Below are positions 1-11,821 of a stretch of 64,000 nt of DNA, in pieces. Positions within the stretch are counted from its first letter, which is position 1. The number at the start of each line of letters is the position of its first letter. A model generated the notes under the pieces. That model did not search any database and had not been told where the DNA came from. It saw only the letters and a list, made by a program, of their open reading frames with translations. The position numbers and the translations under genes are program-made. This stretch comes from Papilionanthe hookeriana x Papilionanthe teres (taxonomy: Eukaryota > Streptophyta > Magnoliopsida > Asparagales > Orchidaceae): NCBI GenBank assembly GCA_022702705.1, contig CM040428.1:56041198-56105197 (forward strand), written 5' to 3'.

Positions 1-391
1 ATAAACACATCAAATTTGAACTTCGATTGACCATCCAATTAACGATCTGAAGCCTCCATATGTGATTCAATGGCTTAATCCAGATTTGATTGGACTCAAA
101 TTGGACAAATTTTTATATCATTGGGTTCATCTTGTTTAGACGGTCAACTTAACTATAAATCCGCGAAAATTAGGGCTCTACATACTTTCTAATCTAATTT
201 GAATCTAAATGTCTTTCATTCAAAAAATATTTTGAGATTCACGTCAAAATTTAAACTTAGTTTTAATTAATTATAACTGAAAATCAAACAAGAAGTTATG
301 GGGGTAAAGATTGTGAAATGAGAACTGCCATCCAAATATCTAAGAAAAATAAAATTATAGTGAAGATAAAAAGCAATTGCATTTAATTTAC

Positions 392-2110
392 CTGCTATGT
401 GGGTGAAGACATCCCAATTGCTTAACCCTTTGTTGCCATCCAAATATCCGCCTTCAATCTGACAAAATTATAATTATGATTAACATTTAATCCCATAATG
501 TTAATTAAGATATCCAAAAATTAATATTTTATAATTAATACGTGGCCATATTGAACAAAGCCAAATCACTCACGTTGCGGAGACAAATACAAAATCAATT
601 CAATATTAATACTGTTCGTCACATCACATTAAAAATACATATTCATTATCCGCTTTCTAACACTGACATACATAATATGAGTCCAATCAGTCTGTTGGGA
701 CAGCTGCAGCTTATTTAATAATTGTGAAACTGTTGAAAAATAATTTATTCTTATAAAAAATTACGGTGGTTAAAAAAATCAGATTGTAATTAGAAAGTTG
801 TCACTGCATCTAGCGGGAACAATGAGAATGTTGATTTCAATAACAATTTAAAAATATAAAACTATCAAAATGTAATTTATCCAAACAGACTAAACTGCGG
901 TGCGGCAATTAACGGTTTCACTTTATTTTTAGTAAAAATTAAAGAAAAACTACTAATATTACATAGCGTATCGTTAAAGGTTTTTAAGATTTTTATATAA
1001 ATATGAAAATTTACATTCTAACCCTCCAAAACCTCTGATAAGTGTGTAACTCGTAGAAGTTGTAATGAAAAAGAAGAAATTTTGAGTGGTTGAAATATTA
1101 ATTTTTAAAATTTTATATTCAATGTTTTGGGAGATCAAAATATATAAAAAATATTTTATTTTTTATAAAATTAAAGTTTTTTATATCACAATATAAATAT
1201 GCAAATTTATAATGTTTTGTCGCTGCCACAGTTTCATTTCCTCACGGATTCAGCAAAAAAGACAGCTGCCGACTAAACTAACTTTTAGGAATGCTTTCAT
1301 TGTATATTATGTGGCAATATCCTAAAGATAAGCCTTATCTTTGATAGCTATAGGTAAGATGACATATAAAAATTAAAATTATGGTGCATATTATATGTAT
1401 AAATACATAAAAATTAAGTCATATTTATGTAAATATTCACTTAACAATCATAAAAAGAGTTATTTTTATTCATTAAGACAGATAAGCTATTTATCCGGAA
1501 ACGTGGACCGTAAGGTTCGACCTGCGTTCGCTTTTAGTGTTAAAAACCCACTGAGTTTTCGCATAAGCCGCTCAAAAGCAGTTTCTAAACAGTGAGACTG
1601 CGTTTTCAAAACGTCACTGCTACGGATAAACTGCCCCCCAAACAGAATCCAAATATATTTAATAAAGATATAATAAGAGAACTATGCACTCATATCTTCT
1701 ATACCTTATCTTAACTCTCAATCTCCTTCTCAAATTCATAATATGATAGGATATATATATATATATACTATCATATTATGTGTTTGAGAATGTAGCTTAG
1801 GAGAAAATATTTTGTCTGAACGTCTGTGCACATCCAATCACGAGAGACCACATCTGATGTGGCATCTTATGAGCACATCCAATCACGAGAGACCACATCT
1901 GATGTGGCATCTTATGATTGGGTTATTTTGTCTTAGAGATAAGGTAGAGAGGGAGAGAGGGAGAGAGGGAGATTATTTTCACTTTACCTGATAGGAAGAA
2001 GTGGCTGTTCCGAAGAGGAAATCAGGAGGGAAATGGCTTCTATCAATTCCTGCAACTAAAGAGAAGAAAGGAAGAAGCAAAGCAAGAGTTTGAAACCTCT
2101 TCTTCCCCAT
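392..2110 (-). CDS. GH1 beta-glucosidase, 5' end only (exons 1 and 2)
   Basis: This is the start of a glycoside hydrolase family 1 beta-glucosidase, the secreted or vacuolar plant enzymes that cleave beta-glucosides. Exon 1 is complement(1988..2110), 41 codons: a hydrophobic signal peptide (MGKKRFQTLALLLPFFSLVAG), then FPPDFLFGTATSSYQ, the GH1 N-terminal signature. It ends in a GT donor (GTAAAG). Exon 2 is complement(392..458), 67 nt, after a CAG acceptor; it reads IEGGYLDGNKGLSNWDVF and ends at a GTAAAT donor. The 67-nt length and phase are those usual for plant GH1 exon 2. Intron 1 is 1529 bp. Exon 3 onward, with the catalytic glutamates, lies beyond the left edge, so activity cannot be judged; nothing visible is broken. 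Confidence 0.9.
692..910. mobile_element. MITE remnant, GGCAGCTGCAGCTTAT family
   Basis: It starts with GTTGGGACAGCTGCAGCTTA and ends near TTATCCAAACAGACTAAACTG, resembling the ends of the copy at 8189-8466. It lies in intron 1 of the beta-glucosidase gene. The PIF/Harbinger-like assignment rests on the GTTTGGGGCAG-type termini only. Confidence 0.4.
1490..1650. mobile_element. MITE fragment of the same GTTTGGGGCAG family
   Basis: The right end reads GATAAACTGCCCCCCAAACAG, the reverse complement of the family's terminal motif, preceded by an interior (TTTTAGTGTTAAAAACC) shared with the copy at 6376-6576. The left end is not resolved. Confidence 0.4.
1828..1917. repeat. Perfect 45-bp tandem duplication
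   Basis: Two identical, directly adjacent 45-bp units (1828-1872 and 1873-1917), each beginning GCACATCCAATCACGAG, lie in intron 1 of the beta-glucosidase gene about 70 bp from the exon 1 donor. A short GGGAGA-rich stretch follows at about 1945-1972. Confidence 0.9.
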
Positions 2111-2162
2111 TCTATATCCAAACTCACAGCTCTTCTATGAGTTCAGAGCCACCAGTGAAGGA

Positions 2163-2170
2163 TTTATATA
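2163..2170 (-). promoter_or_regulatory. TATA box of the beta-glucosidase gene
   Basis: TATATAAA on the minus strand lies about 53 bp upstream of the exon 1 ATG, leaving room for a short 5' UTR. The position and sequence fit a core promoter; the assignment is inferred. Confidence 0.55.
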
Positions 2171-2589
2171 GAAGAAATTTAGGGAATTCATTACTATTTT
2201 TTTTCTATGATGGATACTGTCTTTATTTGATGATTAAGAAATAATAGATTATAGTTTTTTTTTAATAATTTTTGGCAGAAGTTTCTCTGCCGGTTGAAGG
2301 TGGTTTGCAAAAGGAGAATTGGAATGGATGAATAAGAAATTCACAGAAAAGATGAAAGATCACATTCAGGATGAAATTGCAGACTCCTTATGGAAATAAT
2401 TTGGGGTTTTTGTTTTAGCCCAAACATTGACTTTCTCTGCCTTATCAATCCCCACTTGGTGAATATATGTAATTAAGAGAAATTATTGAGGGTAAATTTG
2501 CAATTAGGGCTCGTTTAAAAATTTTGAAAAAGGAAAAGAAACAAGAAGAAATTGTGTCATGAAAACAAGCAAAAAAGGAAAAGTTAAAT

Positions 2590-2755
2590 GTGTTCCACAC
2601 ATTGATTCTTATATACTTAAATAAGATAAAATTTTGCATGAAAAGATGTAATTCTTAAAAAGTTGTGATTGTGGTGATTTTGATGTGATGTTAAAGATTT
2701 CAGTGTTTTGTATTTAAGTATGGAAGTTTAGGCATTAGATATGTAAATAGATAAG
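2590..2755. mobile_element. M1 MITE copy, truncated
   Basis: It carries the M1 centre (GAAAAGATGTA ... ATGTGATGTTAAAGATTT) and right arm (GGAAGTTTAGGCATTAGATATGTAAATAGATAAG). The arm stops abruptly where the copia LTR begins at 2757, which suggests the LTR element landed in or beside this MITE. Confidence 0.6.
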
Positions 2756-2756
2756 A

Positions 2757-3467
2757 TGTTGGGAATGATAGAAACTCCTGTATGCTTTACTGGAGCTTCG
2801 ATCCAATTAGAATTGAAACCACACTGTGGAATAGGATCACACTGATTCGAGAAAAATGAAATAAAAAAAATTCGAACGGAAACACAACGAAATAATTTTA
2901 GAAAAAACACACCATGATTTAACGTGGCAAAGATTTAAGAACAGGAAAGAACCACAATGCCACACTAAAAATGCTTTCCACTAAGAAATTCAAGCAAGTA
3001 CAGAGAATTCACTCGGATTTCCTCTCTACATAGAATGAAACTCACAAGTCTTTGCTCTAAATCCTGATCAGTGATTCCACAAGAGAAACACGCATTGAAA
3101 TCTTCCTCTCTGATATTTCTCTCGTTCACCGAGAACTTTATCAAACACTGCATCTGAGAGAGTTCTTATTGGTCATCACTTGAAAGCATGAATTTAAGGA
3201 ATCAAACCAAAGAGCAACCCTGGCCCCAGCGCCCATGCCACTACTAAGTGCGGGTATGTCGAGCACATGGAAACAAGGTGCACAGTTGCCCGAACTAGAG
3301 AGCGGGGCACTCTTATGGGGGTGAATGTGATACTCCCTCGACCAGCAGACGCGGCTACGTTGCCCAACTGCAAGTGTATCGCGTCAGTTATGGTTGCTTG
3401 CCTGCTACTTGTGTTGTGGTCGTGGGTGCTCCTCCAAGTGTTGTCAATCATGCTCCAAACCTAAATA
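2757..3467 (-). mobile_element. Probable 3' LTR of a minus-strand copia element
   Basis: On the minus strand a polypurine tract (CCAAGTGAAAGATTA, about 3480-3466) is followed by a stretch beginning TATTTAGGTTTGGAG and ending CCCAACA (2757), the usual layout of a copia 3' end. Open frames of 65-85 codons here are overlapping chance ORFs. No second LTR is recognised, so the size is an estimate. Confidence 0.55.
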
Positions 3468-4270
3468 ATCTTTCACTTGGAGACTAATTGCATTAACCAC
3501 ATGTTCTTCTGATCTACATCTCCATATGTAAAAACTTCATAGTCATGTATCGTGGTGTGGCTCGCCTCCAGCCTCAATTTTCATGGACTCCAACTAAATC
3601 TAAGTATAACTACAATTTCTTAATAGTCACCACCTTCCTCAATATGTTGTAGGATTTTGAGCTGTGTTATATTCTCCGAGAACAACTGCTCCTCTTCTAA
3701 AAGAGGGTGTACAAAGTGCTACCTTAGCTGTATGTGAATTATCCTAACGTGAAAAGCAGTTTTCTAAGCAAGATGAATTGCACTCATATTATCACTGTGA
3801 TAGTTTTCTAGCCGTGCTCTTTGTTCAATTTTTATCATAAAGTTATTTAGCCAAATCATCTTCTTATTAGCCTTAGTGATATAAAGGTATTCAGCCTCCA
3901 TAGTTGAAAGGGCTACCGTCTTCTACAGCTTGGAAACCCAATTCACTATTGCGTTCCCCAAAGCGAAGATACACTATAATGTACTCCTTTCTACTATTCA
4001 ATTATCCTGTCATATCTAAATCTACAAATCCCAATAGACTAATCATTAAAAGTGCTATGTTGTTTATTCCACTCAAATACAAGAAAATTCACTTCACTGC
4101 CTCCCAATAATGTTTGAATAGATTACCAATGTATCTGCTAATCACTCTCACTACATATGTAATATCTGGTCTAAAATAAACTATATCATACATAAAAATC
4201 CCAAATGCTAAAGCATACGAAGTTTTCCTCATTTGTGTTTGCCCTTGTTTTTTATTCTTTTTCACTTTTT
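3468..4270 (-). pseudogene. Decayed copia RT/RNase H C-terminus
   Basis: Minus-strand translation in shifting frames gives the tail of a Ty1-copia polyprotein: RPDITYVVRVISRYIGN (end of RT), a hydrophobic-Trp stretch matching EAVKWILRYLKGT, then VALSTMEAEYL and DNMSAIHLA, the RNase H signatures, and a decayed H-(V/T)-K-H-I region. It runs directly into the polypurine tract and LTR at lower coordinates. Several in-frame stops and frameshifts make it non-functional. Upstream domains (gag, protease, integrase) are not visible at higher coordinates. Confidence 0.75.
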
Positions 4271-4435
4271 TTTAAGGATTCGTTAACTTATTTATCGACG
4301 TATAATTCTCTTTTCCGAGTAAATCTCTTTTCATAATCATATGTATGATCTGGAGAAGAGAGAAATAGAAAAATAATGACATAAAACAAAGATAGACGGA
4401 TAAGAGAAAGATAGATAAACAAGTTAATGGAGCAT

Positions 4436-4660
4436 TTACTTACATACCACGTATATTATTCTTATCTATCTACATATCAACCCCCTCAATTTGCATATTT
4501 ACAAATTCAACACTCAAGTGTTTAACATCACATCAAAAATAACATTTTTGCCAACTTATTAGAAGTGAAATACCCATATTCATGCATAGGTTTATGGAAC
4601 CAAAGCGCTATAAATGTAAATATCAAATTTTATATATTAGATATTGATGTAAGGTAGCTA
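4436..4660. mobile_element. M1 MITE copy, decayed
   Basis: The left arm reads TTACTTACATACCACGTATA, the middle GTGAAATACCCATATTCATGCATAGG, and the right arm ends near TAGATATTGATGTAAGG. The order matches the M1 consensus but divergence is high. Confidence 0.5.
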
Positions 4661-4894
4661 CTCAACTTTTGTCATGCATTGAAAATCATTAAAAAATCAG
4701 GATTTTACTGCAAAATTAGCACCTCCATATAAATAAGTCAATCTTTCACATTTCTTATCATTTTCAGTGATAATCATAGGCACATTTCTATATCTCTCCA
4801 TCACATATAAGACGGTCTTTTCCATGCCATCCGGAGTAACGTAAAAATCAGGCATATCACTCTCCAAAAGGAAAAAATTTCAATTGATATGATA

Positions 4895-5050
4895 TTAAGT
4901 GTGTGTGTGTGTGTCTTTATGTATGTATCGATATGTACGTATATATCTCTATAGATGTATATATCGATATGTACGTATGTATGTATTCGTCTAGATAGAT
5001 GTATGTCTTTATGTATTTATATGTATACACGTATATATGTATGTATGCAT
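4895..5050. repeat. TG and TATGTA low-complexity tract
   Basis: A (GT)n run near 4900-4913 leads into a degenerate GTATGTAT/CGATATGTACGT tract. Open frames across it are repeat artefacts. A second short (TG)n lies near 5481-5494. Confidence 0.8.
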
Positions 5051-5059
5051 GAATGGAAG

Positions 5060-5780
5060 ATTTGTGTCATTTCACAAAAGATAAGCACCATATATTATGG
5101 GATGAAGAAACTTACACAAGATGAAGACATGATATGAGTAAGGAAAAAGTGGTTTTATAGAATAATTCAAGGGAAATTTGCATTCCTACCGCACAATTCC
5201 TTTGTATTTACATAACGAACTCCTAAAGGTAGATATTATGTTTGCGTTTATGATACGCTGGTGTCTTGAGGCTTTGGTTCAGAGCAACGACTAGGTGAAT
5301 ATTTACCCTCATGATATACTCTATTAGTCATGACATTGGGCTCAGTAAACGTGTTCCAATATTTTACTTTGTCGCTAAATTCTTCGAAGCATATTTCTGC
5401 ATAATATCTAAAATCTTCTCTGAAATAGACAGAACTCATCATTACTTCAAATGAAAACATTATAAACATACATACAAATGTGTGTGTGTGTGTGTAAAAT
5501 GAAGATGAGAGAATCATATTGTATCGAATAATTTAACTAAGTACGATATCTTCCTTCAAGTTCTCGAGGAATGTCATAATGACTCGGTGTAAGATATGGT
5601 TGTATTCCTTGTTGTAAAATAATATATTTAGTTACATAAGCCGTTAAAATTCTTACAAAACAAATTTTAAAAAATATTTTTTTTCATGTTTCTTATGTGG
5701 CCAAAAAAAAAAAATGTACCTTTAAGTAATAAGGCATCAATAAGGTTCTTATAAAATGAGATTCCTTTTGAATTGACCTC
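5060..5780. other. No recognisable gene
   Basis: AT-rich intergenic sequence. The 89-codon minus-strand frame at 5248-5517 matches nothing I know and starts in a TG repeat; it is not called as a gene. Confidence 0.5.
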
Positions 5781-5783
5781 CCC

Positions 5784-6056
5784 AAATCGAAAAAATTGCG
5801 TACGTCAACCGTACACATGAGTTTGCATACGTAAGTTACAAGAGATTTATATTAACGCATACCTCACGTATAACCACCTGTAACTAGTATACCATATGTA
5901 GCTCTACGAATAGATGAAATAAAAGGCTCGTATTCTGAGTGAGTTACACGAGAGGTACAATATGGTTATAACACGCTTGTAACCCCGTGTAACCTCCCGT
6001 GTAATATATTACGTACGCAGCTCTACGTACGGTTGCGTGCGCAAATTTTTTCCCCC
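5784..6056. mobile_element. Mutator-type MITE with ACGTACG-rich inverted ends
   Basis: Left end AAAAAATTGCGTACGTCAAC and right end (reverse complement) GGGAAAAAATTTGCGCACGC form a roughly 40-bp imperfect inverted repeat that also includes the inner TACGTAA motifs. The interior is non-coding and rich in GTAACC on either strand. It resembles the 5' end of the FAR1/MULE element at 62304. No clean 9-bp target duplication could be fixed by eye. Confidence 0.55.
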
Positions 6057-6375
6057 AAAACCTTCCTCCTTGTCCCCAAAAAATAAATATCTGGTTATGT
6101 CACATGTCTTGATAGAAAATAAAATACCGGTTCATTAGGTAAAAAAAAATGTAATTAGATGGTAGTTTTGTAAATATCAAATCTTCGAGGTCTATGCATG
6201 TAATTATTCCGTATAAAAGTAATTTTATAAACATCCATACCCATCACATTCATTACTTGTCTGGTCGATGCCCCCCCCCCTTTTTTTTCTAAGTTTAGGG
6301 CTTATTGGAAGAGAGAATAAAGACTCAATCTGCGTGAAAATAACGTTAATAGAAATCATTGCTCGCTCCCACTTT

Positions 6376-6576
6376 ATGGTGCGTTTGGGGCAGCTTGTGA
6401 GTTTCACAATAAGCAGCTTATCCTGAAACACGGCCCTCGGGTTCGACTAGCGGCTTGTTTTTAGTGTAAAAATACAACCGCGTTTTCAGATGAGTAAGCA
6501 AAACGTGTGATCCAAACGGTACCACGATGTTTTCAAAAACGTTCCCTCACTTATAAGCTGCCCCAAACGGGCCCTG
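6376..6576. mobile_element. MITE with GTTTGGGGCAGCTT inverted ends
   Basis: Left terminus GGTGCGTTTGGGGCAGCTTG and right terminus (reverse complement) GGGCCCGTTTGGGGCAGCTT form a clear terminal inverted repeat around a 200-bp non-coding body. The G(G/C)CGTTTGG start is typical of Tourist-like MITEs; the 3-bp target duplication is not clear. Confidence 0.65.
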
Positions 6577-6589
6577 CATATATATAGAC

Positions 6590-7105
6590 ACGACACTCAA
6601 GAGAATAACACTCTAATATACTACCATGTATATCAAGCACACGAGCACACTAAAAAAACATAAAAATGACGCGTGACTAGCACAAGTAAACCAGCAGAGA
6701 AATATTGCTAATATAAAAATTAAAATTTTGGTGCTAGATAAAGTAACATGTTAAGTAAGTAATTTACATAGAATTATATTTATTTATATGTTTGCATCAT
6801 TTTATATTATTCTAATATATTTTTCTTTGTTTAGAGATGAGATTTTGGGGGAAAAAAAAAAAGAAGTTCAAAACTTATTTTGATTTCTAACTATCCTTAA
6901 ATTTGATATTATATATTTTATATATTTACATATTTAATAACTTAATTTAAATATTTACTTATATAACAGTTAAATTGTTTATTTCATTTTAAGAAAATTA
7001 TTCTTATTGACATTTTATAGTATATAAGAGAATTTGAGGTCTTGTAGCTAAATAATGAAGTTTATATGTAAAAGTTATAAATATATTATAATTGTGCTGA
7101 TATGC
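6590..7105. other. No recognisable gene
   Basis: Very AT-rich sequence without coding signal, repeats of note or recognised transposon ends. Confidence 0.5.
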
Positions 7106-7109
7106 ACGT

Positions 7110-7305
7110 GATTAGGGTTGTCAAAAAGGTTCGTTGTTCGTGAATAGCTTGTGTTCGGTTCATTAAGAAGCTCGCATTCAATTTGTTCACTAAGTTAATG
7201 AGTCAAACACAAATGCATGTTTTTACTCGATATATAAATGAGCCGAACACGAAAAAAGATTTGTTTGTTCGTGTTCGGGTCATTTTGGCTCGAATATGTG
7301 TGTGT
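7110..7305. mobile_element. hAT-type MITE, GTTCGTGTTCGGCTCG family
   Basis: It begins TTAGGGTTGTCAAAAAGGTT and continues with repeated TTCGTG/TTCGG motifs, as in the well-bounded copy at 46414-46617. The far terminus is degraded. Confidence 0.55.
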
Positions 7306-7488
7306 GTTGATGAGTAGTATTTTTAAAAAAAAATTAATTTACTACTAGGCTACAAAGCTATATAATCAATTAAAATTATTAATTAAAAAATTATAATAAA
7401 AATATATTAAATTATATTTAAATGATGTTTTAATATAAATAATAAGAGTTAAATCTTACCCCTACCCTTAGTATTCTACGGTTGTGTG

Positions 7489-7680
7489 ATTAAGGTTGTC
7501 AAAACGACTTTTTGTTCGTGAACAACTTGTGTTCGGCTCGCTAAGCAAACGAACCAAACACGAACACAGTTTTTGTGTTCGAAATATAAACGAGCCGAAT
7601 AAAAACAATGATATTTTTAGCCGAGCCAAACACGAGCTAAGCCTTAGCTCGCTCGTATTCGGTTTGTTTACACCCTACGA
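7489..7680. mobile_element. hAT-type MITE, second adjacent copy
   Basis: It starts TTAAGGTTGTCAAAACGAC and ends GTTTGTTTACACCCTA, the TAGGG(T/C)TGT-type terminal inverted repeat of the family. It stops about 25 bp from the orphan beta-glucosidase exon at 7706. The single long frame across it is an artefact of the repeat. Confidence 0.65.
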
Positions 7681-7705
7681 GTAAACAAATAATATCTTGA
7701 AGTTC

Positions 7706-7772
7706 CTGGTATGTTGGAGAACACATCCCAATTACTTATGCCTTTGCTGCCATCCAAACATCCACCTTCAAT
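7706..7772 (-). pseudogene. Orphan GH1 beta-glucosidase exon 2
   Basis: This 67-nt minus-strand exon after a CAG acceptor encodes IEGGCLDGSKGISNWDVF, a close relative of exon 2 at 392-458 with the same length and phase. The donor reads GA instead of GT, so normal splicing is lost. No matching exon 1 was found at higher coordinates and no exon 3 at lower ones. It is best read as the remnant of a duplicated beta-glucosidase gene. A GGGGCAGCTGCAG MITE lies upstream of both exon 2 copies, at different distances. Confidence 0.85.
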
Positions 7773-8188
7773 CTGAAAATAAATATTATTAATTGTAAAA
7801 AAATATTAAATATAGCTTTACGTTGTTACGCTTATAAATATAATTCAGTTAGTATAATAGAACTCTAAGTAAATATGGGAAAAATAATATTATAATTAAT
7901 CTTTATAATTTTTCTAAATCACGTTAATGAATAATGTTTCATTAATAATATAACGACATCCTACCTCTATTGATGCTTTGATGGAGGGAGAAAAGAACCA
8001 CCATATATTCATGCGGTCATGGTTAACCCAAGAGGGCAAAAGGGCATTGAATTATATTTTTAAATCAATTATATCAAATTTGGCCATTATTTTAAAATTC
8101 TTAATTTTAAGATGTGTAATTGAATGCACAGTTTGCACACTCTTCTTGTGAATCAACATATCATTCTTTTATTAAAACTAAAAGAATA

Positions 8189-8466
8189 TGTTTGGGGCAG
8201 CTGCAGCTTATTGAATAATTTGTTGATAAACTGATTAAAAATAATCTACTGATAAGCTAGGAGCAGTGGCCATTACAAATTTTTATTTTTTTTTGAAAAG
8301 TCAGACTGCATCCAGAAAACTGCCACCACACCTAGATAGGTGGGTGTAAAAATATTGTTTTTAGCGTTTTGAAAATGCATAAACTATCAAAACACAGTTT
8401 ATCCAAATAGTTCTAGTGCGCTTTCAAAACGCCATCGCACCAAATAAGTTTCCCAAAACGGGCTCT
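8189..8466. mobile_element. MITE with GTTTGGGGCAGCTGCAGCTTAT end
   Basis: The left end is TGTTTGGGGCAGCTGCAGCT; the right end CCAAATAAGTTTCCCAAAACGGGC is its imperfect inverse. The interior is non-coding and resembles the copies at 692 and 45655. Confidence 0.6.
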
Positions 8467-8479
8467 AAGTATACTCACA

Positions 8480-11400
8480 TCATCTTAGAATAAGTAAAAG
8501 TCATGAGGTTCATAATATTGCTCGATGCACTTTGATTAATATGCATACTTAAAATTTTAAAATTTTCCACATTCACAGAGACGAGTAATGCATGGCAGGA
8601 CTAATGGTTCCAAGTTCATAAAAAAGATAATAATTCTTAGAGCATTCTTAGAATAAGAGACCATTGATAATGAAAAGGGTCATCATCAATTCTAGTTCGA
8701 GAAAATATTTAGTTAGACACACTCTTTTCTCTTTAAATATGAAAAGAGCATTATACATGCTAAGTCTATCGAGCAACTTCACAAATAATCAAGGAAGTCA
8801 CAATCAATTTTAAGCTCACTATTTAGAGCCATATCTTATAGGATAATATTTTGTGATAGTTTTAGGGAATTGATGGGGCTAACAATTTATTTTCTTTTAT
8901 TCTTGGATGTTATGGACGATGTCAGGAATGTGCCTCTATGAAGGTTGTCTTCTTCAATTTCCTTGGGTGAAGGGGCTAAAACGAAGTTTACCAAAAACTC
9001 AATAGTTCTCATGACCTCTTCAATTAAACTATTAGAATATGATAACCTTAGTTATAATAAACTTATTCTAAAAATTGTGAATAGGGGTAATAAAAATTGT
9101 GAATAGGGGTAACACAATTAAAAATAGAATGATTAAGGTTTTCATGATCATGAGAAAAAATTGAATTATTACATAATTTATTTTGTTATTGTTGTTATTT
9201 ATATCATCCAATATATTCTCATCAAAGACATATAAGACATATACAAAATTCTTATTCATTACATTTTCATTATTGGAGGAAGAAAATATAAATCATATAA
9301 TGTAAATGGCACGAGAAGCTTAACCCCACTTTGCATAGTAATAACATTCTTAGTCTTATTAGTTAATTTTTAAATAACAATGTACCCGTGCTAGCATGGA
9401 CTTCCATTAAATTGGGGTTCTCTTCCTTTTCCCCTAGTTATCTTCCAAAACTAACAAATCAAACTTGTTGATAGTCCTTTAAGCTTTGTTGGGTACTTGC
9501 AAGAAACAAATATTGTCTAATTTAAAATCCTTTTAGTCGTTCTACGCTAAGATATGTCACGACCTGCTTTAAACTTAAATTAGTTGATTGAAATTGATAA
9601 ATCGCCTAAAATAACATTGATGAACCTATATAAAAGTCCACAAAGTTCTTCTTAAAGATTACCAATAATCTAGAAATGTAACTTCTTTCTAACCAGTCCT
9701 TGAAAATAAAATAATTTTCTATCAAGTGACCAAGTATGTGATATTGTGGATAATAATTAGGTTCATTATGCTTAACCATCTCCTCTAGATTTGTAGGTTG
9801 TTGTAGCTAATAGATAAATTTCTTCATTGAGATCTAAAAATCTTATTGACCTTAACTTTATTGAAAAGTTAGTTTTGTTCATTCCTTTATTAAAAGAGGA
9901 TGAAAGTCCTTCCTAGTGATTAGCTCAGACTAGTATTACTGTTGTTGAGATTTTTTATACCCTATACCATTATCACCTATTTTCTTTATCTTTTGTAGAC
10001 AACATCATAGATCTATTTTTAATTATTTTTGAGATTTTCACTTTTTTTGTTGCATTGGTTGTTTCTTTAGAAACATCTATTGAGAAGCTTCTTAATGTAG
10101 ATTATAGACTTTGATTAGCAATTATATTAGAGACTTCAATTAGTAATTTTTTAAATATATTGATGGTGAACTCCTTCAAAAGGAATGCCACTAACCCATG
10201 AATGTGTTGAACATATATTTTTCAATAAGTTTTATAGCTATTCTACTAGTCTAGTCATTATCTTTAGGATATAGTCCTAGTATAGGATCTCTTAGTAGGT
10301 TCATCTAATTAGTCCAATGGTGATTGTACCATCTGATTAACCCATAATAAACATTGATTCTCTTAGGACATCTCTTTGATCTTATAATCACTCAATTGAA
10401 CTCCTACTCATCAAACAAAGTTAAAAGGATAATAGTAACATCATTTGAAGCTAAGGAAGGTTGTTAAGAAAGTCAAACCAAATCCACCATTAAAACTTGA
10501 GGTGTGCTGAGATTTTCTTTAAGATCCTGGGATCATATAAAACTCAAACTCTATTTAAAACTTTTTGAGTCTTCTTAGTATCTTTTAGACCACCCACTGT
10601 CACACTCTCAAGTCAAGCATAAACCTTATCAACCTAATTTGTTCATGACAATTCATAATGACTAACTGAGGCTCACTTAATCAAAATTAAGCCTTCTCCT
10701 TAGAATTTTGATTTTTAGCGAACTTAAACATGTGTATAGGTCATAAAAAAAGTTTGCATGAATTTAAAATAATTTAGCCTATGTTCAACCATATTCGGCC
10801 ACACGACGTATGACCCAATATGGTTTTAATCAAATCAATTAATCCAATGAATCCTATTTTTTAACAAAGTGAAACTAATGGACTTTAATAGTGGTTTGGC
10901 ACACATCAAGTCCACTTGGTCATTTGGTTAAACCCATTTTGAATTAAATCTCTATTAACCACTATTAGTTTCATTAAGATCTAATTTGGTTCTAACGCTT
11001 ATTGAAGTAGTTCTAAAATAAACCTAAATGATTCACAGGTTTATAAAAAAAATCTCTTCTTGAGTCTATGAGATCCAATTCAAACAAATCCATCTCGGAC
11101 CAATTATGACCCTTTTAAGTCATTATAAGTTCAACCAATTCAAAATTAAACCCAAACTTAATCAAAATGGAACTAGACAATTATTAGGAGTCTATGCTAG
11201 CCCTTTAAACCCAACCTAAGCCATTTGGACTTAACTAAGCTAATTAGGCCTTCGAGCCAATTATGATCTATTAAGCCAAATTGAGCCAAATTAATCCAAT
11301 TAAAATCCATTTATAACCATACTTTACTTAACTTGCTACCCAAAAGACCCCAATCCAACTGAACTAGATCTAAAATAAGCCAAAACTCAAAACCCCAAAT

Positions 11401-11640
11401 GCATTGAATAAAATATTCACTAAGTTCATCCAAATCCAGGCACGGAGTTTCGCCCCGAAGCTTATCTAAATAGTTCCTAACCATACAAAACCCTGCCCCA
11501 TAGCCATTTGATTAGGTTGTCCACATAGTACTTTGGTGTCAAAACGGGCTCAACCCTCGCCAACCCTTGAGTTGACCTCATGTGTTAGAATGACTATGGA
11601 CATATTGGTCCATCTATAGTTGCCTTAGAGCTCAATTTAC
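8480..11640. other. Long gene-free stretch upstream of the succinyl-CoA ligase gene
   Basis: AT-rich sequence with no open frame over 63 codons and no recognised exon. From about 10440 on, many degenerate CCAATTAAGCC/TTGAGCCAAATTAATCC phrases suggest old LTR material, but no LTR pair or protein signature could be established. Confidence 0.4.
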
Positions 11641-11821
11641 ATGAGTGTCATTAAATTGTGTTGGAAATTTCTTTGATATGGTCTGAGTTTTCCTTTTTTC
11701 CCAAGGCCACCTTAAAGTGGAGGGGACGAAGAACAGAAGTTAGGGTCGGCATTCTTTTGACCGAGCAGGGCTTCTTTGATCGCTCCACTCTAGTGTTGGG
11801 CCGGATCCGATCGGAAAAATT
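11640..11821 (+). promoter_or_regulatory. Presumed 5' UTR/core promoter of the succinyl-CoA ligase gene
   Basis: This is the stretch just before the initiator ATG. I see no convincing TATA box. An upstream ATG with an immediate stop (ATG GTC TGA, near 11679) could be a two-codon upstream ORF if it is transcribed. The start site is not determinable from sequence. Confidence 0.35.

Noticed and set aside
3194..3464. Opposed ORFs of 85 and 65 codons
   Set aside because: Both lie in the probable copia LTR and neither shows a motif or codon structure of a protein.
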